DNA from: Staphylococcus sp. Marseille-Q5304
GTDB taxonomy: Bacteria > Bacillota > Bacilli > Staphylococcales > Staphylococcaceae
NCBI RefSeq assembly: GCF_943737015.1
Contig: NZ_CALSFP010000001.1
Coordinates: 620,001-684,000 of the forward strand
Direction: 5' to 3'
Length of the DNA: 64,000 nt
Within the stretch, counting starts at the first letter, position 1. Every line of letters begins with the position of its first letter. The notes below the pieces were generated by a model, which was not told the origin of the DNA, ran no database searches, and saw only the letters and a list, made by a program, of their open reading frames with translations. Of the stretch, positions 24,254-33,846 are shown one piece after another. The position numbers were made by a program, and so were the translations under genes.

Positions 24254-25447
24254 TTAGTCACGGTGTTGTGTTGTTGATTTATCTTCATGGCTGTGATCAT
24301 GATGTACATAGTCGTTTACGTCATGGTCATCAGTCATGTAAGTACTATTTTTACCTTGTTGATTTTGTTTTTTTAATCGTTGAAATTCTTCAAGCTTTGC
24401 AAAAGATTGTTCTTCAGGTGTCTTACCAGATACAATCTTGCGTTGGTGCATAATAGCATTTATTTCTGCACCGATAATAATGATAAAGCCTGTGATATAT
24501 AACCAGAACATTAAAATAATTACACCGGCAAGGCTACCGTACGTTTTTGAATAATTTGAGAAGTTCGAAATATAAAAACTAAATAATAACGTTCCTACTA
24601 AAAACGCTATCGTAGAGAAAATCGCACCCGGTATTACTGACTTAAGTTTAATCTTTACATTTGGTGCCAATGTATATAATACGGTAAAGGCAACAAATAT
24701 AACGATAAGTGGTAACACAGTTTGGATGATGCTAAATACTGGTTTTATCGCTCCATCTAAACCAAGTGGCCCAAATAATAGGTCACTAATTTGTTTACCA
24801 AATGCTGGTAAAATTAATGCGATAGGTAATATCAGCACCATTGCTAAAGTAAATAGTACACTTAATAGTTTAGAAACAACGAAGTTTCTATTATCTTCAA
24901 CATCGTAAGCTACATTAAATGAATTCATTAGTGCTGTCATTCCGTTTGAGGCAGACCACAATGCTAAGATTAAACCGATTACTAAGCCGAGACCACTACC
25001 TTGGTTTAATATATCATGTAACACACTACCGATATTTTGTTTATAATCTGCTGGTGCGTGTGCCTGAGCTTGTTTGATAAGTTTGTCTACTTGAGATTTA
25101 CTAATTGTAATTGATACGACAGATAGTAAGAAGATTAACATCGGGAATAGTGACAACATAAAGTAGTATGATAATTGTGCTGCAAGGCCCGAAGCATCAT
25201 CTTTACCTATCTTATAAATTAATTGTGAGAAAAAGTTTGAGTTTTTCGTATATTTCGCTGGTTTATTGATACGAGAAACGAAAAATGTTTGATTATCTTT
25301 CTTAGGTGTCTGTGATTTAAATTTAGCAGGTAATATGTACGTACGATCACGTTTAGAACTTGATTTTTCTTTTTCTTGCGCGTTTGTATCTTCTTTATCT
25401 TTAATACTATTCAGATAATCAGAAGTAGATTGCTTTCTTTTCGACAT
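24254..25447 (-). CDS. YihY/BrkB family membrane protein
   Basis: 397 residues. A basic N-terminal tail of about 80 residues precedes the BrkB core with six membrane segments; family landmarks DDASGLAAQLSYYFMLSLFP and YGSLAGVIILMFWLYITG are clear. The C-terminus is His/Asp-rich (DDHDVNDYVHHDHSHEDK), which might bind metal. The family was once labelled ribonuclease BN, wrongly; its real role is unknown. GGAG lies seven bases before the ATG. The 320 bp gap upstream (25448-25770) holds a terminator for ytxH and no gene. Confidence 0.88.
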   Translation of the reverse strand: MSKRKQSTSDYLNSIKDKEDTNAQEKEKSSSKRDRTYILPAKFKSQTPKKDNQTFFVSRINKPAKYTKNSNFFSQLIYKIGKDDASGLAAQLSYYFMLSLFPMLIFLLSVVSITISKSQVDKLIKQAQAHAPADYKQNIGSVLHDILNQGSGLGLVIGLILALWSASNGMTALMNSFNVAYDVEDNRNFVVSKLLSVLFTLAMVLILPIALILPAFGKQISDLLFGPLGLDGAIKPVFSIIQTVLPLIVIFVAFTVLYTLAPNVKIKLKSVIPGAIFSTIAFLVGTLLFSFYISNFSNYSKTYGSLAGVIILMFWLYITGFIIIIGAEINAIMHQRKIVSGKTPEEQSFAKLEEFQRLKKQNQQGKNSTYMTDDHDVNDYVHHDHSHEDKSTTQHRD

Positions 25448-25688
25448 ATTAGATCTCCTTATGTATTAATAATGTATCTTTTAATATACTGTATAAAGTT
25501 ATAAAGGTAAACAAGATAATTGATAATATTTCCATAAATTTTATACAGTACATTTAAATATAGAGTAAATGTTAGTTTAAATTAATTGTTTTTAAGAAGT
25601 TTTCTACTAATCGTAAAATGAAATTTATAAAGTAATGATCGTAATAAAGTTTTAATCATAAAATTAAACAGAACATATATTAAATAAA

Positions 25689-25730
25689 GACTCCTAGAAC
25701 TATTTGTATAAATTCTAGGAGCCTTCATTT
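25689..25730. terminator. Terminator after ptpA-ytxH
   Basis: Stem GACTCCTAGAACT / AATTCTAGGAGCC with A and T tracts; it serves the minus-strand operon. Confidence 0.8.
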
Positions 25731-25770
25731 TATTTATGAACAAATCATATTATTGAATCTTAAGCTGGAA

Positions 25771-26055
25771 TTAACCGTTTAAACGTTGGTTTTTACGTTG
25801 TTGGAAAGTTTCCTTAGCGTCTTTCAATGAACGTTCAAGTTCAGGATTGTTACGTCTGATTTCTTGTACAACGTCTTTCCAATACATAACTTCTTCTTTA
25901 AGGTCGCTGATTTTAGAAGAACCTTGAGATTTGTTACCTTCTTTAGCATCTTTAATTGAACGTTGCAATGATTGGCGTGTAGATTTGTCAGCTAACGTTA
26001 ATGAGCCTCCAATTACAGCACCTAGTAAAATTCCTGGAATTAATTTATTTCTCAT
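25771..26055 (-). CDS. YtxH domain-containing small membrane-anchored protein
   Basis: 94 residues: a glycine-rich N-terminal hydrophobic segment (IPGILLGAVIGGSLTLA) then a charged helical tail with probable coiled coil (KDAKE repeats). YtxH-like proteins of this sort are often stress-linked, but no activity is known. It begins six bases after ptpA ends and so is in the same transcript. Confidence 0.85.
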   Translation of the reverse strand: MRNKLIPGILLGAVIGGSLTLADKSTRQSLQRSIKDAKEGNKSQGSSKISDLKEEVMYWKDVVQEIRRNNPELERSLKDAKETFQQRKNQRLNG

Positions 26056-26061
26056 ATTAAT

Positions 26062-26526
26062 TTACCCCTCTCTTAAATTAGCATCTTTTATTATAAAATC
26101 AATGAGATTATCACAAGATGATTGTACCATTTTATACACACCTGTGAAATTATTTGTATAATATGGATCAGGTACATCTGTTTCTTTCATATCGCTGAAT
26201 TCCAATAGCTTAAAGAGTTTACCTTTAATATTGGGATTGATTGACTTGATATTATCCACATTACTCTGATCCATCGCAATAATATAATCAAAATCATCAT
26301 CCGATTGGAACAGTTCACTTATCATACCATCATATGGGATGCCATGTGAATCTAGAATTTCTTTTGTACCTTCATGTGGTGTTTCTCCTAAGTTCCATTG
26401 ACCAGTTCCTCGAGAAACAACTTGAATATCAGTTATATTTTTGTCTTTGAGTCTTTGTCTCATAATCGCTTCAGCCATTGGCGAACGACAAATATTTCCT
26501 AGACAAACAAATGCTACTGTTTTCAT
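26062..26526 (-). CDS. ptpA: Low molecular weight protein tyrosine phosphatase PtpA
   Basis: 154 residues, the S. aureus PtpA length. The P-loop CLGNICRSP (residues 8-16) carries the nucleophilic Cys and Arg, and DPYYTN near residue 120 supplies the general acid Asp. It removes phosphate from tyrosines; in S. aureus it is secreted and acts in macrophages. GGGAGG precedes the ATG. It is the first gene of ptpA-ytxH. Confidence 0.95.
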   Translation of the reverse strand: MKTVAFVCLGNICRSPMAEAIMRQRLKDKNITDIQVVSRGTGQWNLGETPHEGTKEILDSHGIPYDGMISELFQSDDDFDYIIAMDQSNVDNIKSINPNIKGKLFKLLEFSDMKETDVPDPYYTNNFTGVYKMVQSSCDNLIDFIIKDANLREG

Positions 26527-26711
26527 TATTATGTACCTCCCAATTATATTCTTTTAATTCCCAGTTTAAAGCATTTTTAATCATGTTACATCATAAAAAT
26601 TATGGCTCATATCTTATGTAACAGATTTTTAAAATTTAACATTGATTAATAACAATTATACCAATGTTTTTTGACGGAAGTACAATTATAATCCAATCAA
26701 ATATTAATCAT

Positions 26712-26918
26712 TTAATAAAGCAAAGTTATTCCTATAATGAGAACAAAATCAATGAAATTAAGCTTTTGTTGGTCTGCAAGTAAGACATTATTAACAATAT
26801 AATTGTCTCGTGTTTTTGCATAGGATTTCAATTTTTTGCTGACAAAAATATATACATATTTAAACATCGAGTAGATTACGCAAGTAACAATAAATATTAA
26901 AATAAGGTGTAACATCAT
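26712..26918 (-). CDS. Small two-helix membrane protein of unknown function
   Basis: 68 residues (67 if the second of two adjacent ATG codons is used; AAGGAG spacing favours the second). Hydrophobic helices at about residues 3-25 and 54-67 flank a basic middle. I do not recognise a family. It stands alone between ptpA and the divergent DUF1128 gene; similar small genes occupy this spot in other staphylococci as far as I recall. Confidence 0.55.
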   Translation of the reverse strand: MMLHLILIFIVTCVIYSMFKYVYIFVSKKLKSYAKTRDNYIVNNVLLADQQKLNFIDFVLIIGITLLY

Positions 26919-27098
26919 TAAACTCCTTTTATAAAAATAGGGGACAAGACAATTTATATAACGAATTATTTAATAACGTATATTCATCTATTCAATCATT
27001 ATTTTATACCTTTGCCTGTTTAATTTAAAGAGCATTTGTTGTTACAGTTTTACAACGATAGCATATTTGATAGAATACATAAAAAAGAGGTGAAAATC

Positions 27099-27302
27099 GT
27101 GTCAAATCAAAATGAACAAATGATAGAAGAAATTAGAGAAAGATTAAACATCGTAAATCAAGGTTTGATTGATCCAGAAAACTTTAAATCAGCAGATGAA
27201 AAAGAAGTGCGTGAAATACATGATTACGTAACTAACAAAGCATCGCTTACACCAAGCGAAGTATCTGCTATAGCAGATGCCTTAGGGCAAATTCGTAAAT
27301 AA
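27099..27302 (+). CDS. DUF1128 (UPF0435) family protein
   Basis: 67 residues, soluble, acidic, helical. The start is GTG at 27099 with AAGAGGTGA just before; a longer frame from ATG 27036 has no ribosome site and is rejected. The family is conserved in Bacillus and Staphylococcus with no known role. It ends 13 bases before ampS, so the two are probably co-transcribed. Confidence 0.82.
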   Translation: MSNQNEQMIEEIRERLNIVNQGLIDPENFKSADEKEVREIHDYVTNKASLTPSEVSAIADALGQIRK

Positions 27303-27315
27303 AGGAGCATGCAGT

Positions 27316-28554
27316 ATGAGCCAATTACAAGATAAATTACAACAATATGCTCAATTGTTAGTAAATGTTGGTATGAATGTACAAAAAGATCAACCAGTAT
27401 TTATCAGATCCACAGTGGATGCGGTTGAGTTAACACATTATATAGTAGAAGCGGCTTATGAACGAGGTGCTTCAGATGTGAAAGTTGAATATAGTGACGA
27501 TCGATTGGCACGTTTAAAGTTTGAAAACGAACCATTATCACATTTTGAAAATAATGAAGTGAAATCATATGAAGTTGAAAAACGCATGGATTATGTTAAA
27601 CGTGGTGCTGCTAATTTAGCTATTATTACGCAAGATCCTGACCTATTAAGTGGGATTGATGCAGATAAATTAGCCACATTCCAAAGAGAATACTCACTTG
27701 CTTATAAAGATTACATGGAAGCAAGTCAAAAAAATCAATTCCCTTGGTGTGTAGCAGCATTCCCATCAAAAGCATGGGCTGCAAGAGTGTATCCTGACTT
27801 ACCTGAAGATGAAGCTTATTCACAATTCATCGAAGAAGTCTTAGATATTGTACGTGTAGACGGCAATGATCCAACAGAAAACTGGAAAAAACATGTGGAT
27901 AATTTAAGTCAACATGCACAAAAATTACAACAAAAAAATTATAAATCACTTGAATATATTTCAGAAGGTACACACCTGGAAATAGGTTTACCTGAAGGAC
28001 ATATTTGGGAAGACGCGACGAGCTATACGAGTGAAGGACAAGCTTTCGTTGCAAATATTCCTACTGAAGAAGTGTTTACAGCACCACATCGCCTTCAAGT
28101 GAATGGTTATGTTACAAATAAACTACCATTAAGTCATAATGGTACCATCATTGACGGATTTACTTTAACTTTTGAAGAAGGTAAAGTCGTAGATTTCAAA
28201 GCTGACAAAGGTGAAAATGTATTACGTGATTTACTTAATACAGATGAAGGTGCGAAACATCTAGGAGAAGTTGCATTAGTACCTGATGATTCACCAATTT
28301 CTAATCGTAACACTATATTTTATAATACATTATTCGATGAGAATGCAGCATGCCATATTGCCTTAGGTTCCGCTTATGGATTTAACATCGAAGGTGGAAC
28401 AGAAATGACTACCGAACAAAAGGTGGAACATGGCTTAAATGATTCGTTAGTTCATGTAGACTTTATGATTGGTAGCTCAGATTTAACAATCTATGGTATA
28501 ACTCAAGATGGTAATAAAGAACTTGTATTTGAAAATGGTAATTGGGCTAAATAA
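27316..28554 (+). CDS. ampS: M29 family aminopeptidase AmpS
   Basis: 412 residues. M29 enzymes are metal-dependent exo-aminopeptidases. Expected metal ligands appear in [12 protein letters not shown] (Glu near residue 216), [12 protein letters not shown] (Glu near 250-255), [12 protein letters not shown], and the [10 protein letters not shown] / HVDFMIGS His and Asp residues. AAGGAGCATGC precedes the ATG. It is downstream of the DUF1128 gene and 34 bases upstream of the thioesterase gene. Confidence 0.93.
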   Translation: MSQLQDKLQQYAQLLVNVGMNVQKDQPVFIRSTVDAVELTHYIVEAAYERGASDVKVEYSDDRLARLKFENEPLSHFENNEVKSYEVEKRMDYVKRGAANLAIITQDPDLLSGIDADKLATFQREYSLAYKDYMEASQKNQFPWCVAAFPSKAWAARVYPDLPEDEAYSQFIEEVLDIVRVDGNDPTENWKKHVDNLSQHAQKLQQKNYKSLEYISEGTHLEIGLPEGHIWEDATSYTSEGQAFVANIPTEEVFTAPHRLQVNGYVTNKLPLSHNGTIIDGFTLTFEEGKVVDFKADKGENVLRDLLNTDEGAKHLGEVALVPDDSPISNRNTIFYNTLFDENAACHIALGSAYGFNIEGGTEMTTEQKVEHGLNDSLVHVDFMIGSSDLTIYGITQDGNKELVFENGNWAK

Positions 28555-28588
28555 TAGATAAGATGATATAAAAAAGGGAGTTTATAAA

Positions 28589-29119
28589 ATGACCGTACAA
28601 GAAAAAGCCATGTCAGAGTCTAAGAGTATCAAGACACGCCAAGTATTCCCACAAGATACAAATCATCACCACACAATGTTTGGTGGCACACTAATGTCAA
28701 ATGTTGATGAAATTTCAGCTATTACAGCGATGAAACATAGTAATTCTCAAGTTGTGACAGCTTCAACAGACTCTATTGATTTCTTAATGCCAATAAAGAC
28801 AGGAGATATCGTAGCCTTTGAAGCAATTATCTCTTATGCAGGTTCATCTTCAATGGAAGTATGTGTTCAAATATTTATTGAAGATGTATTTAAAAATGAA
28901 AGACATCTGGCAGCTTTAAGTTTCTTGACGTTTGTAGCGTTAGACGACGAAGGTAAACCGCATAAAGTACCTAAAGTTTATCCTGAAACTGAAACGGAAA
29001 AGTGGTTCCATGAAACAGCAGTCGCACGCGTAAAAAGAAGAAAAGAACGAAGAGAAGAAAGTAAGAAAACGATAGAATTCTTGTCTGAAGTCCAAAAGGA
29101 AAATGAAAATTTAAAATAA
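28589..29119 (+). CDS. Acyl-CoA thioesterase (hotdog fold)
   Basis: 176 residues. The BACH-type hotdog domain is visible with TNHHHTMFGGTLMSNVDEISAITAM at about residues 29-53, where the conserved Asn and Asp sit, and ASTDSIDFLMPIKTGD. It hydrolyses acyl-CoA thioesters; chain preference cannot be told. The C-terminal 30 residues are highly charged (KRRKERREESKK). AAGGGAG precedes the ATG. It may share a transcript with ampS and ends in a bidirectional terminator. Confidence 0.9.
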   Translation: MTVQEKAMSESKSIKTRQVFPQDTNHHHTMFGGTLMSNVDEISAITAMKHSNSQVVTASTDSIDFLMPIKTGDIVAFEAIISYAGSSSMEVCVQIFIEDVFKNERHLAALSFLTFVALDDEGKPHKVPKVYPETETEKWFHETAVARVKRRKERREESKKTIEFLSEVQKENENLK

Positions 29120-29137
29120 AATACTAGTATGCTTATT

Positions 29138-29181
29138 TAAAAAGACCGACCACTTCAAAATTAGAAGCGTCGGTCTTTATA
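29138..29181. terminator. Bidirectional terminator between the thioesterase and yfkAB
   Basis: Stem AAAGACCGAC / GTCGGTCTTT between convergent genes. Confidence 0.85.
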
Positions 29182-30336
29182 TTATTTCATATTATATATT
29201 TGATGCATCATTCGCTCTTTTTCTCTGAAATCTGTTTGCGGATAATACATATTTTTCACAAGGACGTTAGGCCCTAAGCAATGAAACTCCGAACAGTGAC
29301 AATTTAAAGATTGAGCAAGTGGGGTATTTAGCCATTGATCAAATACATCAGGTAGTTTGTCGTTTTTAATATTTGATATTGTGCCCGTCTCATCACCGAA
29401 ATCTGTCACAATTACATTACCTGTGAAGACATTTACATTGAGTCGATTTCTGCCATCTGGATCGTTACGCATCGTTACATTCGTTGAATTTCTTAATTGG
29501 TTTAACAAGGCTTGATCATTTTCATCGTTGATACATGGATAAATAGGTAAAGTACCAAATAACATCCATGTGTCAGGATCGCGTATTTCAAGTAAGTATC
29601 TAATTGCATCTTTCATTTCTTTCAGAGGTAATACTTCTAGTTGACTTGCAAAGTCTGCTGGGTACATAGGATGAATTTCATGACGCTGGCATTTCATATC
29701 ATGAACAATTTCATTATGAATCTTTTTAAGGTATGGTCTTGTGCTTTGGTTTAACATCGTTTCGGCGGAAATAAACATACCTTGTTCAGAAAGTGTACGC
29801 GAATTATTTATCATTTGATCATATAATTTTAATTTCGCTTTTAAAGATGGTTGTTTCTCCATTGCGCCAAAACCAACATCTGTAAATTCTTCTATCGTGC
29901 CCCAATTATGTGAAATATGCATGACGTCAATATATTCTGCGATATCTAAATAACGATCGAGCGGTAATGTTAAGTTTGAGTTCATCTGCACATAAATACC
30001 GCGTTCGTGAGCGTATTTAATTAGTGGCTTAACAACGTTTTTAATGGATTTTTTAGAAAACATTGGTTCTCCACCAGTAATCGACATTGTTTTTAAATGG
30101 GGGATTTCGTCTAAACGACGATAAATTAAATCCATAGGTAATGGATCAGGGTCTTTCGTTTGTAGCGTATATCCAACCGCACAATGGCTACAACGCATAT
30201 TACATAAATTCGTCGTTGTAAATTCTACGTTACTCAATGTCAGTTGATTATGTTCTCGAATATCATTGTAGGCTTCCCATGGGTCATTGTTGATTGAGAT
30301 AGGTGCTTTGATATTTGTAGTATATGTATTTATCAT
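29182..30336 (-). CDS. yfkAB: Radical SAM/CxCxxxxC motif protein YfkAB
   Basis: 384 residues. The radical SAM cluster motif is CNMRCSHC with Cys45, Cys49 and Cys52, followed by the SITGGEP motif. Near the C-terminus CHCSEFHC gives the CxCxxxxC motif that defines the YfkAB group, probably binding another iron-sulfur cluster. In B. subtilis the homologue was annotated as two genes (yfkA, yfkB); here it is one intact frame. Substrate unknown; fold and cofactor are clear. Confidence 0.9.
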   Translation of the reverse strand: MINTYTTNIKAPISINNDPWEAYNDIREHNQLTLSNVEFTTTNLCNMRCSHCAVGYTLQTKDPDPLPMDLIYRRLDEIPHLKTMSITGGEPMFSKKSIKNVVKPLIKYAHERGIYVQMNSNLTLPLDRYLDIAEYIDVMHISHNWGTIEEFTDVGFGAMEKQPSLKAKLKLYDQMINNSRTLSEQGMFISAETMLNQSTRPYLKKIHNEIVHDMKCQRHEIHPMYPADFASQLEVLPLKEMKDAIRYLLEIRDPDTWMLFGTLPIYPCINDENDQALLNQLRNSTNVTMRNDPDGRNRLNVNVFTGNVIVTDFGDETGTISNIKNDKLPDVFDQWLNTPLAQSLNCHCSEFHCLGPNVLVKNMYYPQTDFREKERMMHQIYNMK

Positions 30337-30517
30337 TTATTAAACTTCCTTTAAATTCAATTCATATTTAAAAAGTATGTATATATCGTACTTAATTATA
30401 ATATCTTCTCTTATGAGTATTGTATTAATGACTATTCTTTATTATTGAGACTATATCAATTTTTGTCAAATTCATGTTAATATAATATTATCTTATTTCA
30501 AAGGAGTTACTTTTATA

Positions 30518-30688
30518 ATGGATGAAAATCAAACAATTGATCAGATTAAATCTAGATTAGAAAAATTTATCGACGATATTGATCACGTTAATCCAGATCA
30601 AGTGAAAGTAGAAGACATTGATGAATGGATCGGGTTACTAGATCAACTCGAAGAAAAGGTTAAAACAGTTTCAAAAACGTCAGAGTAA
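30518..30688 (+). CDS. Small SE1561 family protein
   Basis: 56 residues, from ATG 30518 to TAA 30686-30688, with AAAGGAG ten bases upstream. The protein is acidic and helical (starts MDENQTIDQIKSRLEKF, contains VEDIDEWIGLLDQLEEK), resembling the SE1561 family described from S. epidermidis, which has no known role. It is divergent from yfkAB and precedes the DJ-1 family gene by 95 bp. Confidence 0.75.
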   Translation: MDENQTIDQIKSRLEKFIDDIDHVNPDQVKVEDIDEWIGLLDQLEEKVKTVSKTSE

Positions 30689-30783
30689 TAGTGGTTAAGC
30701 CTTTTCATGAGCACATTTATGTTTAAGCATCCCTTTTAACGTTTATAATAAATATATAACTTACAAGGGAAAGGTGATTTATA

Positions 30784-31305
30784 ATGGCTAAAAAAGTAGC
30801 AATTATCGTAACAGACGAATTCGAAGATGTAGAATTAACAAGCCCTAAAGAAGCAATTGAAGAGGCAGGCCATGAAACTGTTATAATTGGTAACGAAGCA
30901 AATAGTGAAGTTACTGGTAAACACGGAGAAAAAGCAACTGTAGACGTAAGTATTGCAGATGCTAAAGCAGAAGATTATGACGGTTTATTAATCCCTGGCG
31001 GATTTTCACCAGACCATTTACGTGGCGATTCAGAAGGTAGATTCGGTGCATTTGCGAAATACTTCACAGCAAATGATGTACCAACATTTGCAATTTGCCA
31101 CGGACCTCAAATCTTAATCGATACAGATGACTTAAATGGTCGTACATTAACAGCAGTATTAAATGTACGTAAAGATTTATCAAATGCAGGTGCACAAGTT
31201 GTAGATGAATCAGTAGTAGTTGATAAAAACATCGTTACAAGTCGTACACCAGACGATTTAGATGACTTTAATAGAGAAATTGTTAACCAATTAAATGAAA
31301 AATAA
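30784..31305 (+). CDS. DJ-1/PfpI family protein
   Basis: 173 residues with the DJ-1/ThiJ/PfpI fold. The nucleophile elbow FAICHGPQ places Cys105, with the acidic partner in [13 protein letters not shown] near the start and His106 next to the Cys. Relatives act as stress proteins, with deglycase, glyoxalase or protease activities claimed for some; which applies is not decidable. AAAGGTGA precedes the ATG and TTTATAATAAAT upstream looks like a -10. A very strong terminator follows. Confidence 0.9.
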   Translation: MAKKVAIIVTDEFEDVELTSPKEAIEEAGHETVIIGNEANSEVTGKHGEKATVDVSIADAKAEDYDGLLIPGGFSPDHLRGDSEGRFGAFAKYFTANDVPTFAICHGPQILIDTDDLNGRTLTAVLNVRKDLSNAGAQVVDESVVVDKNIVTSRTPDDLDDFNREIVNQLNEK

Positions 31306-31361
31306 GTAACGATTTTTAAAAGCTTAATGCAAACGCATGATGTTTGAGCTCATATAAATAG

Positions 31362-31410
31362 AATCCCGTCAATTAAGAATCACGTATTCTTAATTGACGG
31401 GATATTTTTA
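31362..31410 (+). terminator. Terminator after the DJ-1 family gene
   Basis: Perfect stem ATCCCGTCAATTAAGAAT / ATTCTTAATTGACGGGAT with a four-base loop and T run. Confidence 0.93.
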
Positions 31411-31547
31411 TATAGAAAGAACTGAAACTTACTGAGGACTTGATTATACACCCTTGGACTGATTTTTACTTTTTACTATAGCTTAATTTTTAAGCACCTG
31501 TTAAACTCACTTATAACGATATGTGAGCAATATAAAGGAGCTATCGA

Positions 31548-32360
31548 ATGAAGAGAAGCGATCGAATAAAAAAAGAAGAGCAACAGTACATGGAACAGCG
31601 TTACAACCAACCACAACATAATACTTACTATCAACCTTTGAACAAACCACCTAAGAAGAAAAAAGGCAAAGGGTGTCTACTATTATTACTTATACCTATT
31701 GTAATTGTTATCGCAGCCTTTTTAATTTTGATGTATGTATTGTCGTTACAATCAAATGTAGATGATTTGAAAAAAATTGAGAATAAATCGTCATTTGTTC
31801 CAGCCTCAAATATGCCTAAATATACTAAAGGGGCATTTATTGCAATGGAAGATGAGCGATTTTATAAACATCACGGACTTGATTTTAAAGGTACTTCACG
31901 AGCATTATTCTCTACTTTGAGTGACAAAGATGTTCAAGGTGGTAGTACCATTACGCAACAAGTAGTAAAAAATTACTATTATGATAATGAACGCTCATTT
32001 TTGAGAAAAGTAAAGGAATTATTTGTTGCAAGACGTGTTGAAAAGAAATATGATAAAGACGAAATTTTAAGTTTCTATGTTAACAATATATACTTTGGAG
32101 ATAACCAATATACTGTTGAATCGGCCGCAAACCATTATTTCGGTGCCACAACGAACGAAAATAATAGTAGCCTACCAAAAATTACCGTATTACAAAGTGC
32201 AATGTTAGCTAGTAAAGTGAATGCACCAAGTGTTTATAATGTAAATGAACGCTCTGAAAGATTCGTAAATCGAGTAAAGGTTAACTTAGAAAAAATGAAA
32301 CAACAAAATTACATTACAGAATCACAATATAAAGAAGCGATACAACAATTAGGCGTATAG
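31548..32360 (+). CDS. sgtB: Monofunctional peptidoglycan glycosyltransferase SgtB
   Basis: 270 residues, as in S. aureus SgtB/Mgt. A basic, Gln/Pro-rich cytoplasmic N-terminus, one membrane helix (about 41-65), then a GT51 domain. GT51 motifs: [11 protein letters not shown] (catalytic Glu101), [27 protein letters not shown] and the [16 protein letters not shown] segment with ASKVNAPS. It polymerises lipid II into glycan chains without transpeptidase activity. GGAG lies upstream of the ATG. In S. aureus it belongs to the VraSR regulon. Confidence 0.94.
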   Translation: MKRSDRIKKEEQQYMEQRYNQPQHNTYYQPLNKPPKKKKGKGCLLLLLIPIVIVIAAFLILMYVLSLQSNVDDLKKIENKSSFVPASNMPKYTKGAFIAMEDERFYKHHGLDFKGTSRALFSTLSDKDVQGGSTITQQVVKNYYYDNERSFLRKVKELFVARRVEKKYDKDEILSFYVNNIYFGDNQYTVESAANHYFGATTNENNSSLPKITVLQSAMLASKVNAPSVYNVNERSERFVNRVKVNLEKMKQQNYITESQYKEAIQQLGV

Positions 32361-32372
32361 CCTACCGAAACA

Positions 32373-32408
32373 GAAGGTCTTTCCGTATTTTAGGAAGGCC
32401 TTTTTTTT
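32373..32408 (+). terminator. Terminator after sgtB
   Basis: Stem AAGGTCTTTCC / GGAAGGCCTT followed by eight T. Confidence 0.88.
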
Positions 32409-32410
32409 GG

Positions 32411-32568
32411 GTGTGGGACAGAAATCGAATTTTCTAAGAGATATTTCGTGGTCCCACCCCTGTAAGGATGACTAGGATTGGAGAAAGCTTGATATAAGCG
32501 CTTTTAAAATTCTGTCATCTACTGCCTTATTGAAAAAAAGCTGAGACAAAATAGTTGTCTCAGCTTCT
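32411..32568. repeat. Dispersed intergenic repeat, copy 2 (three hairpins)
   Basis: Same plan as 16373-16534: GTGGGACAGAAATCGAA opening with GTCCCACCCC closing, AAGGATGACTAG, AGCTTGATATAAGCGC, and a third stem GCTGAGACAA / TTGTCTCAGC. Compensated base changes keep the third stem (GTCTGAG in copy 1, GCTGAG here). The remaining bases to recX hold no gene. Confidence 0.75.
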
Positions 32569-32720
32569 ATAATTAATTATATAGTGTAAGGTTTAACATG
32601 AGTGAACTCAAATTAAAAATATTTGTGAAATGAATTTATAAATAATGTGTTTACATTTTGTAGTCACTATAATTCCATTCACTTAAAATATGAGTTATTC
32701 TATAAATTGGAGTGAATATG

Positions 32721-33539
32721 ATGCCGAAGATAACTAAAATTGAAGTACAAAAAAAGAATAAAGAACGCTTTAATCTATATTTAGATGACGAGTTTGAAAT
32801 GGGTATTGATGTAAATACCTTTGTTCATTTTAATTTAAAAAAAGGACAAATTGTTGATGCTAAAGATATGCAGCAAATTCAAGATTTCGAACAATATAGA
32901 CAGGCGATTAATGATGCAATACAGTACATATCATATCGAAAGAGAACGGATTATGAAGTGCAACAACATTTAGCACAAAAAGACTTTTCAGATACAGTTA
33001 TCGCACAAGTGATTGATTACTGTTATGAGCAAAGATTACTTGATAATAGAGATTATGCAAATAGCTTAAAAAATACGATGTTACTAACTACTGATAAAGG
33101 GCCTACTGTTTTTAAGCAAAAGTTAGTGAAAGCAGGCGTTTCGCCTTCAATTATAGAAGATTATGTAAGACGCTATGAAGAAGAACAGCCATTGGATGAT
33201 ATTGTTAAAGTAGCTGCTAAGATTTCCAAACAGAAGAAGGGCCCCGAAATAAAAGTAAAAGAGAAAGTCACGCAATCATTAATGCAAAAAGGCTATACAT
33301 TTGAACGCATCAATGATGTTTTTGAAGAATTAGATATTTCTCAATCCGAAGATGAATTAAATCATTTATTGCAACGAGATTTGGAAAAATCTTATAATAA
33401 ATATGCACGAAAATATGAAGGCCAAAAACGTGTAAATAAAACGATAGAAGCCCTTATGAGGAAAGGCTATAAATATGATAAAATTAAAGACAAATTAGAA
33501 GAGAGTGGAATTATAGATGGAACAGAAGAAATTGAGTGA
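32721..33539 (+). CDS. recX: RecA inhibitor RecX
   Basis: 272 residues, matching the long staphylococcal RecX. RecX binds and caps RecA filaments, limiting strand exchange. It is made of repeated three-helix units; [17 protein letters not shown] and RYEEEQPLD mark them. GGAGTG upstream suits ATG 32721; an ATG three bases earlier and a GTG at 32712 are less likely. The 3' end overlaps yfhH by 23 bases. Confidence 0.92.
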   Translation: MPKITKIEVQKKNKERFNLYLDDEFEMGIDVNTFVHFNLKKGQIVDAKDMQQIQDFEQYRQAINDAIQYISYRKRTDYEVQQHLAQKDFSDTVIAQVIDYCYEQRLLDNRDYANSLKNTMLLTTDKGPTVFKQKLVKAGVSPSIIEDYVRRYEEEQPLDDIVKVAAKISKQKKGPEIKVKEKVTQSLMQKGYTFERINDVFEELDISQSEDELNHLLQRDLEKSYNKYARKYEGQKRVNKTIEALMRKGYKYDKIKDKLEESGIIDGTEEIE

Positions 33540-33831
33540 AATGAGCGAAATTGAATTAAGACATGAGATACAAGGGTATAAGGAAAAGATGCGTAAAGCA
33601 GAGATGAATGGAATATATAATGAATATGACGTTTATCAAAGTAAATTAATAGTAGCAGAAAGTTATTTGATAGACCGTAACAAAGTTGAAATAGGTAAAA
33701 TTTATAAACTTAATGATGGTTCAGACAATTATTTTAAAGTGGAACGTCTGAAAGGTATTTTTGCTTGGGGTTTTAGAATTAATAGCTCCAAACCTGAAGA
33801 AGGTTTACCGCTCGCATTATTAAAAATTTAG
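33517..33831 (+). CDS. yfhH: YfhH family protein (DUF1811)
   Basis: 104 residues. An N-terminal helical half ([20 protein letters not shown]) and a C-terminal beta-rich half ([20 protein letters not shown]) match the YfhH family, a conserved Firmicute protein of unknown function. It begins inside recX, so translation is coupled; the same recX-yfhH adjacency is found in Bacillus. Confidence 0.88.
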   Translation: MEQKKLSEMSEIELRHEIQGYKEKMRKAEMNGIYNEYDVYQSKLIVAESYLIDRNKVEIGKIYKLNDGSDNYFKVERLKGIFAWGFRINSSKPEEGLPLALLKI

Positions 33832-33846
33832 AAGGATGAAGATAGG

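Noticed and set aside
30720..30755. Possible SigB promoter before the DJ-1 family gene
   Set aside because: GTTTAA is present but no GGGTAT follows; the -10 looks like SigA TATAAT.
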